From Cucumis sativus (lineage: Eukaryota; Streptophyta; Magnoliopsida; Cucurbitales; Cucurbitaceae), in the NCBI RefSeq assembly GCF_000004075.3, contig NC_026661.2, forward strand, positions 20,550,307-20,614,306: a stretch of 64,000 nt of DNA, read 5' to 3'. Both the position numbers and the translations under genes were made by a program. Shown here piece after piece: positions 22,387 through 34,813 of this stretch; the first letter of the stretch is position 1; every line of letters begins with the position of its first letter. A model generated the notes under the pieces. It did no database searches. It saw only the letters and a list, made by a program, of their open reading frames with translations, and was not told the DNA's origin.

Positions 22387-23737
22387 ATGGGCTCTTCCAA
22401 AAGATGGGCAACCACCATTTCTACCACTGCCTCTTCTTTATATTTTCTCATCATTCTCTTCCAAATTCCTCTTTTCAGGTAACCATAATCGAGGACAAAC
22501 CTAAAAGGATCCTCCTTTTATTCTTCTTTTGATCTAACGTTGTTCCAAATACTTTTTGTTGGTAAATCTGTTGTCTGTGCTACTCTATTGACACCTTTAA
22601 ATCTATAATATGATAAAACTGTTTTTTTTTCCCATGCAAATCTTTTGTGCTGGCTTTTCTCTATTGTTTATTGTTTATGTTTTCTGTTTTAAGTTTTTTT
22701 TCTTTTTCTTGGAGGAACAGAGTGAGATGCAGAGGGGCATTATGCACAACGCCACTGGAATTGACATGTTCTCAGTTGTTAGCAAGCGAGGTGTTTCGTG
22801 CATCTATTGTCAAAGGTGTTTTATATCCTGGAGCCATTGCAAAAGCTATCTTTAACAACAAACCCATTCCACCATTTAAAAGCTTGCCAAAGCTATACAA
22901 GTTTATCCATACACCTTCTCCTCTCTCATCGGATCTCCATCGCCTAGAGGTATATCACAATCAAATTATATATACCCCTAAATAGAGGATGTATTGATTT
23001 AAACCATAAAACTTTTGTAAGTGTATCAATTTAAACACTACTTTGGATTTTGTTAGAAAAATATCGTATGAAATTTGAAATTGTGTTTTGATTAAACTCT
23101 TGAATTATCACAAGGGAATAATTTAGACCATTTCATTAAGATTACATTGGAAAACTGTCCATGCATCAATTCTTGCACACGTGTACACTTTTTCAAACAC
23201 GATAAGAGATTAAAATTGATGCGTAAACAATTTTCAAATGAAATCCCAACTAAGAGTGAAACTTTAAGAGTTTAATTGATAAAAGAGAATGCAATAGAGG
23301 ATAGAAATCAATGCACTTACAAATGTTCAAGGTTTACATCAATACAATGGCCTTGAAAGTTTAGGGGTATAAATTGTTTTTGTTTTCATTTTATTACACA
23401 ATTTAAGATGGAAAGTTTTGATGATGATGTTGAGTTGAAGCAGGTTATTGCAGGAAGTTATTTGGCAGTAGGAGGAGGTATGATGGGAATGGTTAGAGCA
23501 GGGGGAGGGAGAATGAGTCTATTTGGTTGCCTTATTACAATATGGGGCATTGTTTGGAGGAAGTCTTCATATTTAAATCCCAATAAGGAAAAGGAAATAA
23601 GCCAAATCTATCCAACCATGTTTCTTGTTCTACTTTTGGCTTTCTTGTCTGTTAGGAAGGATGTCAGGAGAATAGTACGTACCCTCAAACCTCAATACAA
23701 TCCTTTCTCTTCGTCCAACAAACCCAAACGCAAATGA
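22387..23737 (+). CDS. Unrecognised small plant membrane protein
   Basis: Three exons (22387-22478, 22721-22949, 23444-23737) give 204 residues with all junctions in frame. I do not recognise a named domain. The N-terminus (MGSSKRWATTISTTASSLYF, then a hydrophobic run to IPLFR) looks like a signal anchor or transit segment. Two more hydrophobic segments follow, about residues 110-145 (YLAVGGGMMGMV and MSLFGCLITIWGIVW) and 160-175 (MFLVLLLAFLSV). The tail is basic and ends SSNKPKRK, suggesting a cytosolic or stromal C-terminus. Codon-bounded exons and conserved-looking splice sites make it a real gene rather than noise. Function unknown; two or three membrane spans is an inference. Confidence 0.75.
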
Positions 23738-24360
23738 ACCTAAGGTTTTGCTAGTTTAGTCCTTTGCGTTTTGAAGTTTGTGTCTATTGAACGTACTAAA
23801 ACTAAAACTAAACATTGGAAAGAAAGTTTACAAAGGCAGAAAAGTTTTAAAGGTTGCATTTACCACCCTGCATCACTTCTCAATTCTCATCTACATGTCC
23901 CACATGAATCCATAATCCTCTGTCTTCAGCCTTCTAATAAAGTCAAAGGCTATCTTCTAAAGTTCTAATTAGGTAACAGGCTATTATTATTCATAACTAT
24001 AACTATTATCAGTCAATTCAATGGCTGGGTGGGAAACAGTTTTCATTTAGAGTTCAAATCTTCATACTACTTCTATATCTGTCAAAAAGTAAAACTAAAC
24101 AAGTTGAAAGATGGAATACCATGAACAGACTAATCATCTTGATTCTTGCCCTTTGCTACTGTAGTCCAGTCGTGCACAAAAAAGACATAAAACTTTCATA
24201 TTCTTGTGAAGAATGATATCTATTATCCATACGCTATATTCAGTATCAATATGAAGTTATGAAGTTCAGGAGGAACCTTCATTTTCTCAATCAGTTTATG
24301 AGAATTAGAAAAAGCCTCGGGATTTGGTCAAATCCTTGTACTGCAAGTCATGTGGAAAAC
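23738..24360. other. Convergent 3' intergenic region
   Basis: This stretch lies between the convergent ends of the membrane-protein gene and the CCCH gene and should hold both 3' UTRs. No coding or RNA feature is visible. Confidence 0.6.
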
Positions 24361-25811
24361 TCAATCTTCAAGCCAGTCGGCATAAATGCCAATCAACTTC
24401 TTAGACTCCTTTGATTCAAAGAATTGGTTAATTCTTGGCCCTTTATTCTTACAATCGGTTCCAATTTCTCTGCTGCTCCTTAATCCAGCTTCGACAGCAG
24501 CAGTAGTTGTTGCAGTCCCAGAGACACCACCTACGCTCCCACGTTGTGATGCATTGCAAGGCTCGAGCTTCTGTAGTTCTATTTTCTCCAAAAACAAAGA
24601 AGACAATGGAAATATTAATGCCTGTAATTTGACAATCACCAACTTTTGATTTCATGAAAACGATTCAAGCAGGGATGAATAAGTAGATCCATATGGTTGA
24701 CATTTATAGTTCGAGTTCGTAAATCTTGCCTATTTCAGAGTTAGAATGTCCATTAGTATATATAGTTATGCAATAACTGTTTAGTGTTAATATATTCTAA
24801 GCCTAAAATCAACCCCACACATACACACAAATAATTTAAAAAAAAAAAGATTACAAAGGGGATACATTTGAGCCAAAATGAGCATCGCGCATCGAAATTA
24901 AGCATATGTGACAACTTTCAGGCTAGAAGTTTGATCTCCACTCCAGAATTGTCAAAAACAAAAAAATAAAACAAAAGAGGATTCATTTGAATCAAGCCAA
25001 GGTGATTTATTGCATAAAATTTGAGGGCTCGGAACAAGTAACGGAACTGAAAATGGCAAAAGAAACATTTTATACATGCTGAGGCATTCATTCTTGCTTG
25101 GAGAGCTGTAAGTCACTTGAAAACATATGGAATCGTAAATTGATAATGGAAATGAAAGAAGGATCTCACAATACCTGCTTCCCCATGGGCAAAGCGACAA
25201 CCGGCCCCATATGGGCAGCGACCAGTGGTCTGCCAGGGGTAACAGGGCCTTGATTTGGCAATTAAAGGCTTTGGAATCTCACCACGGACAACCACCTTCG
25301 TTTGTACTTTTGATCGGACTTCTTCCAATTGATCAAACCCACTTCCTCGATCCATAACATGACCAAAAGCTACTGTACTAACCTCATAATTTTGGCTGGA
25401 GGAGCCAGAATCCCTAGTTTTGTCAGGAATTTCATGAAGAAAACGACACTGATCCCCATATGCACATTTCTTCCGGCGTTGGAACAGTCTGCATACTTTC
25501 ATTTCATTCGAGTTATCAACATTCCAACGCTCTGATAATTGACCTTCACGGAATTCGATTCCTGGTCCGGAAGGTAACATTCTGCGAGTATCATTAAAAC
25601 CAGGTGTATATGAACGCCCAAACTCATGTTCATACCCGATGTTCCAATTGTTCCATGGTGGAATCCCAAAATTTGAAGGCATTCTCCAACTACTAACAAC
25701 TCCAGACATCGTAGGCCGATAGAACGATTGGTTTCTTGGATCAGGATAAGGAGGAGGCAATAGCGGCCAATTGCCACGAGCCTCAGGGACAAACCGATTA
25801 GGCGCACTCAT
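24361..25811 (-). CDS. CCCH zinc-finger protein (C3H12/39-like)
   Basis: Two coding exons (25175-25811, 24361-24578) encode 284 residues. Two CCCH fingers of type C-x8-C-x5-C-x3-H are present: Cys107, Cys116, Cys122, His126, and Cys190, Cys199, Cys205, His209. Tandem fingers of this spacing bind AU-rich or other single-stranded RNA, so a role in mRNA control is likely. The C-terminal GIYADWLED motif recurs in plant C3H12/C3H39-like proteins. The intron acceptor was set at 24579 (AAAATAG|AACTACAG) because it alone continues HGEAELQKLEP in frame. The start is the ATG at 25811, the first in frame. A 5' UTR exon probably ends near 26043 (CATCAG|GTATCT). Confidence 0.88.
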
Positions 25812-27313
25812 TTCAAGGGCCAAACCATCCAATTTCAAGACTCAAATTTTTTGAACGGAAAATCAGAAGGATTCTAGGCAAAATTCATTTTCCAAAAAGT
25901 TACAATTGCATGAATCGCATAAATCTTTGTACATTGTCGAAATCTTCAGATCGCGAGAGAATCAAGCAAGGATTGTTTCATGCAGTTTAGTCGAGGAGAT
26001 CAAATTTGGAGCAAAAGAATAAAAAAAACTCCATAGAGATACCTGATGAAAATTTGAAGCAGAGCGTCGAAAAGAAATTCCGGTAGAGAAAACCTAAGTC
26101 CAGAAATTGGGAAGAAAACAATGAAATTTGAAATGGCAACTGATTTATATATTCAATTAATTGTACAATATTTACAAGGAAGATGGAGAAATACGAGAGT
26201 AGAACCCTTAGGCGTCCATTGGAAAACATAGGGGAGAAGATGAAATGAACTCCGCCGCGAGATTCATCGGTGGAGTTCCGGTCATAAACCGCGGTGGCTG
26301 CTTCGGTTTGGGGGGTCCTTTCGTTTCCCCCCTTGACTTGTTTCGCGGTCTAATTTTTGAACTGTTTCGATTTCTTTTTCTTTTTTTCTTTTCATTTTCA
26401 TCTTCTAAATATCAATTTTATTTTCATCTAATTAAAATAAAATCAATAATGAAGTTTCTTAAATTACACTTTACTACATCAATTTTGTAAGTTTCTCACC
26501 ATTTTAGTAAACAAATTTTAAATTTGTTTAATAAATTTCCAACCTTCATTTTTATACTTCACAAGTCTTGGATTTAATTTAATGTTGGTAAGAACATAAA
26601 TTTTAAAATAAAAAATGCTAGATCTGTCAATGATTTTGATATATGTATGTATTAGTTCGTAACTTTTTGAAATATAAAGTTATTACCACTAATTTCTTTA
26701 TTTATTTTCTCTTATCACTTAAAGAAGTCTTTAAATTTATGGTTAAATTCATATTATAAATGATAAAATTGTTACAATCATTTACAAATTCAATTTTAAA
26801 ACATAGAAAAATATAGATTATGTTTAATTTTCAAAAACCAAAAACTAGATTAGTGGCAGAAACATTTGGTTTATATTTTGAAAAAACAATTTTTTATCTA
26901 TGTTTATGAAAAATCAGAAAACATAATGAAAATTTTGAAAGAAAAAGCGATGTTGTTATTTATAATTTTGAAAATCTTGGAAACGACAATTGATTTTGTT
27001 CTTTTCAAAATTTGGACACGAAATTTGAAAACGTTTCTATAAAATGAGAAGCTGAAAACAGTAACAATTACAGAATCTTGGAACTATTGTACCAACGCTT
27101 AAAGTTTAAGAATTCACACAACTATGAAAATTTAGGACTGGAACTATTAATTTAGCACACTTGTCACAATATGTCAGTTAATATTAAGAGAGAGAGAGAG
27201 AGATGAAATTGCAAGTATAATTTCCATGCAAAGATAAATTGAAGAGATTGATTACAATAATCTAGAGGCATAAAACATCTGAGAAAGTATTGATTTGATT
27301 TGGAAACGATCTA
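25812..27313. other. 5' leader and promoter of the CCCH gene, 3' region of BADC
   Basis: The leader exon of the CCCH gene lies about 26040-26230. From 26400 to 27300 the DNA is AT-rich and without genes. A (GA)n run of about eight units lies at 27188-27203. Confidence 0.55.
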
Positions 27314-30300
27314 CTACCGAAGCTTCTTTATTCCAGGAAATGAAGGCAGAACAGCAATAAGAGCATCACCATATCCAACAGGCTCTGTCATGAAAATGGT
27401 GAATTGCTAAGCTATTATTCATGAAACTTCAAACAATAGGAAAGGAAAATAAAAGAACATTGAAAAAATTACCACCGTCCTTGCGTAGTATCTTCAAGAT
27501 TTCTCCAGGTGTGTCAGACTGCAAAATGAACAGAAAAACAAATGTGCAAGAACAGTGAGCTTTATGTGAACATATACACAACCTAAACAGCAGAGAACAA
27601 TGACTATAGAAGTTTAAAGTTGAGACTCGAACCTTGACAGGGATCTGGCCACCTAACTGTTCAATGTAACAAAGAACTTGACCTTCCCTTACTACCTGGT
27701 CCTGTTTAGTGAATCAATGTTAGTAAAGTTTGGTAGATGGTCATTATTTATTTTATCAGGGAAATAAGCATGTCAAAAGGTAAAAGCACAGCACATGAGA
27801 AGACATAATGTATTAGACCAGAAATAGCCAAGAATGCAGTTAAGCTTTGGCTTCACGTTATAATTTATGAACTGTCTCAAGTATTTTCCTTTTTCTTTTT
27901 TCCTTTTAAGAGGGTGGATGGATTTAACATACCTCTGCACAAGATGGTGGTGCACGCTTGCCTTTTATGGTTCGAGACCTTCTGAAAACCCCAACCTGCA
28001 TTCAAATCTTATCTTACCATCCATAACTGTGATCAAGAGAAAATAAACAAAACGTTGTTTGCTTACATTAGGAGATGAAAGTATTGTTACGCCTCCATCT
28101 CTAGCTTTCTCTACATATCTGGAGATCCCCCGTGGAGAAGAAGAAACAGGTTCTGGTTTGACTAAAGCCAACGATGTTGTTTTAACCAATCCATTTGAAT
28201 CTGATGGTATAGAGCTTGTATTTTGAATATCAGGAGCTGGAGCTGGAACAGGGGGAAGAGGTAAATTTTTGCTTTTTAAGCTCCTCACCATCCGCAAGTT
28301 GAATCCGCTGAGCTAATAGCACGAGGAAAATATTTGAGACAAAGAAGTTAGAGCAAAAGTCTTCTCTCTGTAGAACAATAGGAGAAAGAACAATGAAGGT
28401 TCAAATAGTTAAAAATAGTTCAATACTACTTACTTTCAATTCAAACTCTGCAATCGAAGATGTATCACATACGTTCGTAAGTAGGGTTTCCACCTGCATA
28501 CAATATAGCAACTGAAAAGTATGTTTCGGATTCCCAAAAGGACATGGTTAAGTTGAATAAATTCGCTATTTCTGTAGGAGAAGACCATCATGAAAATCCA
28601 AAAGGCATATAGGTTTGGTGGAAGAAAGTAAGAGCTTGTTGAAAGAGTTCAGGTTGCCCATTTCAAACTGCAATATATGAGAATCCAACACTTGATTAAC
28701 ATGTAAAGTTTACTAATATGTCTGGATCATCTAATAGTCGAAGATTTTCCGTATACTAAATAAAAAAATGTCCACCATACTAATCAAGTTTTAAAATGTT
28801 CAACTATCTACTTTCCAGCCCCACCATCACCTTTATATTTCCTCTACCCAACCAATAGAGAGCAAGCCAACAGTTAGAATGTACTTACATTGAATAAACT
28901 TTTAACCAATAAAACCCAATCTCACCTCATGAAAATTTGGGATAAGTTGGCTGCCCAAACTGGAAGGTTTTATTTCTTCAGAACCTGTTTCTGATTTGAT
29001 TACGGCTGTACCTCATCAATAAGACAGATGCAAATCAGCGAGAGTTTAAGTTTAACATTCCAACAGGACCTTATAGGAAAAAAAGTATAGTTATAGTGAT
29101 GCACATAGTTTTGAAAATGTGGTTTGTGTTAACTGTTAAGTACTTTATGTAACTACCATCAGTGCAATTTAAATGAAAGTTAACCAGGTTGACAAACTCC
29201 AGGAGACTCGAGAATCCAAAAATGTGTGTACACCTTGAAGGTGTATATGAATAACCTAACCTAAAGAGTTCAACAGTAATTGGCTCTTCAAAATTGATTA
29301 AAGAAGTCTTGTTGGCTTTTCACAAGCTGTGCCCAGTTCTATCTAATCATATCAGCTTTCAGTTTGTTCATACAAAATTCCTATTATACTTTTCTTTCAA
29401 AAAAAAATCCAAGGTCAAACAAAAAACTAAAAAATCTTCATGAAGAAAAATGCAGACATTAACTTTTGACTACAATTACATAATGTTGGGTTTCATGAAG
29501 ATGAAAAGATTACGAGTAACAAAAGGCACATACTCTGGGCCTTGGGCGATGCACCAGAACATGCATGCAAAGCTTTCTGAGACGAATGTGATATTACCAA
29601 ACTCGAATATTGATGTGGTGTCCTTCCTATCCAATTTCTTAAGCTACAAGGTTGTAAAGTAGAGACTCTTCCCCTTCTAATATCCAACTTTGAGAACTTA
29701 ATATCTGCAGCTCTCAAGCTGCCTGCAATATGAGTAGACAACAACAGTGAAACAATGCCTATGATCACAATAAAAGTGAAGTTGAATAATAAATATACTG
29801 AATTTTGCGTTTGTTTACAAAATACTCCATTTCTTTCAAAAGTTGCAATGTTACCCTTGCCCTTTCATAACTACCTTACAGTTTCTTTGGAATTTAAAAC
29901 GAAGATTGGGACCTAGATATATTTGGTGGTGACCTAGAACAAAGATTTTGATCGTGACTCATTTCTAGGTCACCATCACACCATTACAAGTTCCAACTAC
30001 GAAATCTGAAAGGATTTATACTCCAAAGTTAGTTTTGACATCTTTATGAAAGGTCAAGAACAATATAACAATCTTTAAAAGAATACGGATATTTTCAAAA
30101 CAAGTATCAAAATATAAGGGAAGCTTTTATAATTTAGCCTAAAACTAAATGAAGAAAGAATCTCAAACAGGTTCCACAACAATATTAAAACTTAAAATGC
30201 TATATCGAGAGGATTCATGCATTCTCATCCCCTTTCATATCGTTGAAATTCAACCCTCAGATTAAGTGGGAATTGCAGAAAAAGAGTTTGAAGTGATACA

Positions 30301-30533
30301 CATTCATTAAAAATAAATCATGTTTCCAGCAAGAATACAACTTCAACGTAGCTTTGATTTTGAACCCATTCAAGAATTAAAGCAAAACTCAACCCAGATA
30401 CATTCATAATCTCAGCTGAATACATCAGTCGATACTACCCATGCACAAGACTGGTAAGTAAATAAACAAAACAAAAGGACCCAACATAGAGAAACACTAA
30501 TAATGGAAGAGAGAAACACTAACAGAAGGCCAT
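27314..30533 (-). CDS. BADC: BADC protein, non-biotinylated regulator of plastid acetyl-CoA carboxylase
   Basis: Nine exons (30524-30533, 29534-29722, 28926-29005, 28434-28493, 28067-28312, 27933-27995, 27633-27701, 27473-27518, 27314-27384) give 277 residues. The first 65 or so, rich in Ser, Arg and His, fit a plastid transit peptide. The C-terminal biotinyl-like domain ends PSFPGIKKL as in Arabidopsis BADC1-3. The biotin motif is absent: EAMK of true BCCP is here E230-Q-L-G, with Gly233 in the lysine position. That is the family's known state; BADCs replace BCCP subunits in heteromeric ACCase and lower fatty-acid synthesis. The first coding exon is only 10 nt (MAF plus one base). Exon 3 has tandem acceptors GAG|GTACAG|CC, adding or omitting two residues. 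A proline-rich linker sits mid-protein. Confidence 0.93.
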
Positions 30534-33271
30534 CGTAGAAGAAAGAAGCTTCGAGCAGAATGGGATGGGCAGAGGAGTTCAGAGTATGGACAACACAGCA
30601 AAAGTATAAGATTAAAAAAAGAAAACCCTGTTGAATCCTCCTGAGACAGAGCTAGAAAAAGGACAAGAATTTTGGTGGTGTGCGAAAATCCAAGATAAAA
30701 AGAGTAAAATTTTACGAACAAAATGGGCTTTGGAAGAGAAATCTGACGAAACCCGTTTCAATTCATTTACAAAAACAAGGGAAAAAAACCCCACAAAAAT
30801 TCGAAACGTTTTTTTTTGTTTTGGTAAACAGTTGGGCCTAACAATTAACAAGCGTGTCAAGCTTTTGTTCCTCTCTATCTTTACTCGTTTCTTCAAAGAT
30901 GAATTTTGGAAAAATCTCGGTTGATATTAGGTGGAGATTCTAATTTTTCTTTCTTTCAAATATTCCTAAATCTTATCAAATTTTTTAAATTATACTTGGA
31001 GAAAATTTCAAACCCGATATTTATATAATTAGCTTATAATCTTTTCCAATCTTATATGAAATCTTCACTAGTTTTTTTAAGACTTTAATCAATCTTTTAC
31101 ACAATTTCTCAAATTTTTTATTCTAATTTATGTGTTTTATTATTATATAAATTTTTGGAAAGATTACGATAGAAAAAGTTTAATTATATTCAATAAAATT
31201 GTATGAAATTTTTTGTTTATTATTATTTTGTCGGGAAAAATCCAACATTGGTCTATGCTTGTGTTTGAACGATTTTAAAAAGGGTGTTAGTTTTATAACA
31301 CATAATCTTAATGACTTTTTGATCATTTTTCCAGTTTAGTCTATCAACTTTTAAATTCATATCTATTTGGTTTGTGAACTTCCGTATATGTTTCGTTAGT
31401 AGTTCTATGTGGATTTTAATTTTGTATTTAATGTCTTCGGTTAAGATTTATGTATCCAAAAAATAAGTAAAAGACATGTTATTTTTTGTTAGACAAGTTG
31501 ATAATATTTAAAAAATAAAAACTAAAAATGAATTTGTAAGACAAGTAAATTAAACTAAATGTCTATTTTAATGGGTAAGAAATTAAACATTAAACATACA
31601 TACGAGTTATACCAAAATTTTGAATTCTATCAACAATAAAAGTTATAGATTTCTATCATTATCTATTAATATCACTCATACAATAATATGAATATGCTAT
31701 TTTCCACGATTTTCTATATATATATATATTTTATATGTTTGTTATTTTTGGAAAATATGTAAAAAAAAATTTTGAAGGTCAAGAAAGTTGTTTAATACAA
31801 TAAACTTATTTTTGTAACAACCATACAATTAAATAGTTAATTGAATAGCATTAAATGAATTATACCTCACAATTCACGAGAATAAAATTAAACTAACTCG
31901 TTTAATTTAAAGATAATTACCCTAAACCCTAAAATTAATTACCCTTGCCGTTATGAACTACAAATCTTTTATATTAACATATTTGTCAAAATCACCTGTA
32001 ATAATCACTTCCATAACGATCTACTAACATTTTTAAAATCTCAACCCTATCAGTTAATATAAATTTTTTTTTTGTAAATAACAAAATGGATGAAAATACT
32101 TTGAAAATATAACATATTCATAGACAATAAATCATTATATATGAAAATAACTCATATAAAATTTTAAATTTTACCTAATAACTTGTTATGTCACATCCAT
32201 GCGTGTTGAAGATTGTTGCATATGTATTTACTCTAAGATAATTGATTTAACCAAACCAATCATTTTAATCTCTTTATTCCTCTCTTACTTTTTAGTTGTC
32301 AATTTGATCATATATAAATTATTGGGTTTAGAATTAAAGTCACAAGATTCAAATCTCTGCCCTAATTTATATATTAAATAAAACAAAATATAAATTATTG
32401 TTTATATTGGAATGATTTAAATTCGTTATATTGCTCTATCATCCGTCCAACACGAGGTCTCACTACTTGGTCAGTGAGTTGAAATCCAAGTGGGCACACC
32501 CTAGAGGGGGTTCGGGAACAACGTGTTTGAAAAGCTCTTTAGTTTTTTTTTTCTTTTGTAATTGTGTGTATGCAATTATTTACATGATTTTAACGCTAGG
32601 ATTTAGAGTAGTGCATATATAAATTAAACTCTGTAACTTAATGATATCGTATTGTATTATGAAAACATTCTCTCTAATGATATTTGTTATTCATTTGTTC
32701 GTAGACGTAACTAACACATTATTAATGAACCATGTATATAAATGTATCAATCTCTATACTTTACTTTGCTTAATTGTTTGAATTTATAACAAATTACATA
32801 TGTTAAATATTAAAAATTTTAGTGTTAAAAAATATATTTTAGTGAAGAAATGTATGATTCTTGAGAGTTTTCCCTTCACAAGTCAAAGAACTAATGGGAG
32901 ATGAAAAGTATTTTCATGAACTCGAACTTCTAATTTTTTCAACTCAACCATATACGTTAGCAAGGATATTCAAATCTCTAACTTCTCGATTGAAGAATAA
33001 AGATTTTATATCAATTAATTAATTAGATATTTATTTTAAATTAAGAAAAACAATTTAATTGACTACAAAATGAAAAGGAAAAATGAAAATCACATCAAAA
33101 TTGAAGAAGAAAAACAAAAACAAGAAGCCCTAAAACAAAACAGACTCAACATAACTATAAATTTGAAGCATACAACCAAAATGAAATGAAAAATGAAAGG
33201 AAATAAAGTATGTAATATTAGAAAAGAGTGCCACAGCCACAATTTGGATGAAATACTAGAAATTGAAATCT
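30534..33271. other. AT-rich intergenic region upstream of BADC
   Basis: The first few hundred bases hold the BADC leader and promoter. The remainder is very AT-rich. A short stretch of more balanced composition, 32425-32535, stands out but matches nothing I know. No gene seen. Confidence 0.5.
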
Positions 33272-34019
33272 TTAAAATGAATCTCTTGGAGCGTTGCATC
33301 TAAAACATTCCATTCTACTTGCAAAGTTATGTACGTTGCATCCAGACCTGTGAATTCATCGTCAAAAATAATTTGTCATTATTTACTAAAGATGTTCATA
33401 AAGAGATGATATATTTGACTGACCATTCAAGATATATTGATTCCAAATTAGTATGTTTATATGAGTTTGGAGTTGATGGTATAATTGTAATTATTATTAT
33501 TAATTTTTGATACTTAGCTAATTTAATATAGGTATAATATGAATCTTAGTTTAATAAGAAAAAAAAATATTAAAGAGTTTGAAAATCCAACCTGGAACAA
33601 ATCCAATCACCAGACAACCAAGGAGAGGAGGCACCACGTGACGTGGCATTACTACTTCCAAATCCAAAGCTTCTGAATGCGCGACACGTCGCATCAAAAT
33701 CAAACCCACCTCCTCCCGCCGCAGTCGCGGATGCAGCTGACTCGTCCTTAAACGCACCGCATTTGAAACAGGTGGACCGGTTGGCAAAGTTATGTGTCCC
33801 ACAGTTGCCCACTCCGCAGTACCAGTCACCGGGGCGGACGTCAGATCCCGGCGAATAAGAAACTCCTCCGCCGTAGGACGACCTTCCCGATCTGCTGGAA
33901 AACACCCCTAATTCAGGTCCCCCTCCTAATTTGAATTCCCCACACCGTTGACAGCAGTCCCGCCGTTGGAAGTTCAGGTGCTGGCATGATCTGCAGTTCC
34001 AATCCCCCGGCCTGTTCAT
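33272..34019 (-). CDS. RanBP2-type zinc-finger protein
   Basis: Two coding exons (33592-34019, 33272-33347) encode 167 residues with three RanBP2/NZF fingers: about 3-30 (W7, Cys9, Cys12, Cys23, Cys26), 62-91 and 135-164. The third finger is split by the intron (GDWICSR | SGCNVHNF), so a single-exon reading would truncate it. Linkers are rich in Gly, Ser and Ala. Fingers of this type in plants and in ZRANB2 bind single-stranded RNA, so a nuclear or cytoplasmic RNA-binding role is likely. The ATG follows an acceptor (TTTTGCAG|GTGGTC), and a leader exon upstream near 34675-34780 with a CTATAAAAA box at 34805-34813 completes the gene. Resembles At3g15680, which adjoins BADC3. Confidence 0.92.
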
Positions 34020-34813
34020 TCCTCCGACCACCTGCAAAACTAAGTTTCATTAACCACATACCGTCCTATATTTGGGGGAGTAATTACAAAAGAATAACGC
34101 ACGAAGGTTTCTTTTAGAATGATAAAAGTAATTGTCATTTGCATAATTCTAAAAACTAAAAGAATTGACAAAATATTCATTTGTTTATTGCAACTTAACT
34201 TAGTGATCAAGTGGAATACTCTCATTTTTCTTTTCTCTTTCTTTTTTCAAAAGTATATTTTAACAAACTTTTCATGACTGTATGGTAAACACTTCAGAAA
34301 AAGACATGTGCATGCATTCAAATATTGCTTAATTTTAAAAATGGTAACTTTTAATACAATAATCACCATTCTTGAATTTCGAATAATTTGTTTCATTTTA
34401 CCCTTTATATTTTTAGTAGATATTAAACTTAATTATTTAAAACTAAAATTTATTAAATAGTAATTATTAGTATTAAAAAAATACAATTATATAATTAACT
34501 ATATTTAAATTTATACTCTTAAATGTTAATATTGGGTCATTAATTTTTGTTTAAAAAAATCAATAACAAATTAATAACCAAATATATGTTTGATTAAAAG
34601 TACTAAGACAAGAATAGTTAGAAGCACACATAGATTAATATATAAAAAAAACTAATTTGAATGTAAACTGGTACCTTATATATATGAAAAACCTAACCAA
34701 ATGTAAGGGGTTGAAGCAAAACTTGATGAGATTGTAAGAATTAAATAAGATAGATGAGAAAGGGAGTTGGTTATTGGATAGAAGAGGCTAATGGTGGGGA
34801 GTTGTTTTTATAG
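34020..34813 (-). promoter_or_regulatory. 5' UTR intron, leader exon and TATA box of the RanBP2 zinc-finger gene
   Basis: A donor (ATAAG|GTACCAG, boundary at 34675) and an acceptor (TTTTGCAG|G, exon from 34031) bracket a leader intron of about 640 bp. CTATAAAAA at 34805-34813 would place the start site near 34780. Confidence 0.55.

Noticed and set aside
30612-30924. Overlapping open frames on both strands near the BADC leader
   Set aside because: Low-complexity Lys/Phe-rich frames without splice context or known motifs; they fall in promoter and leader DNA.
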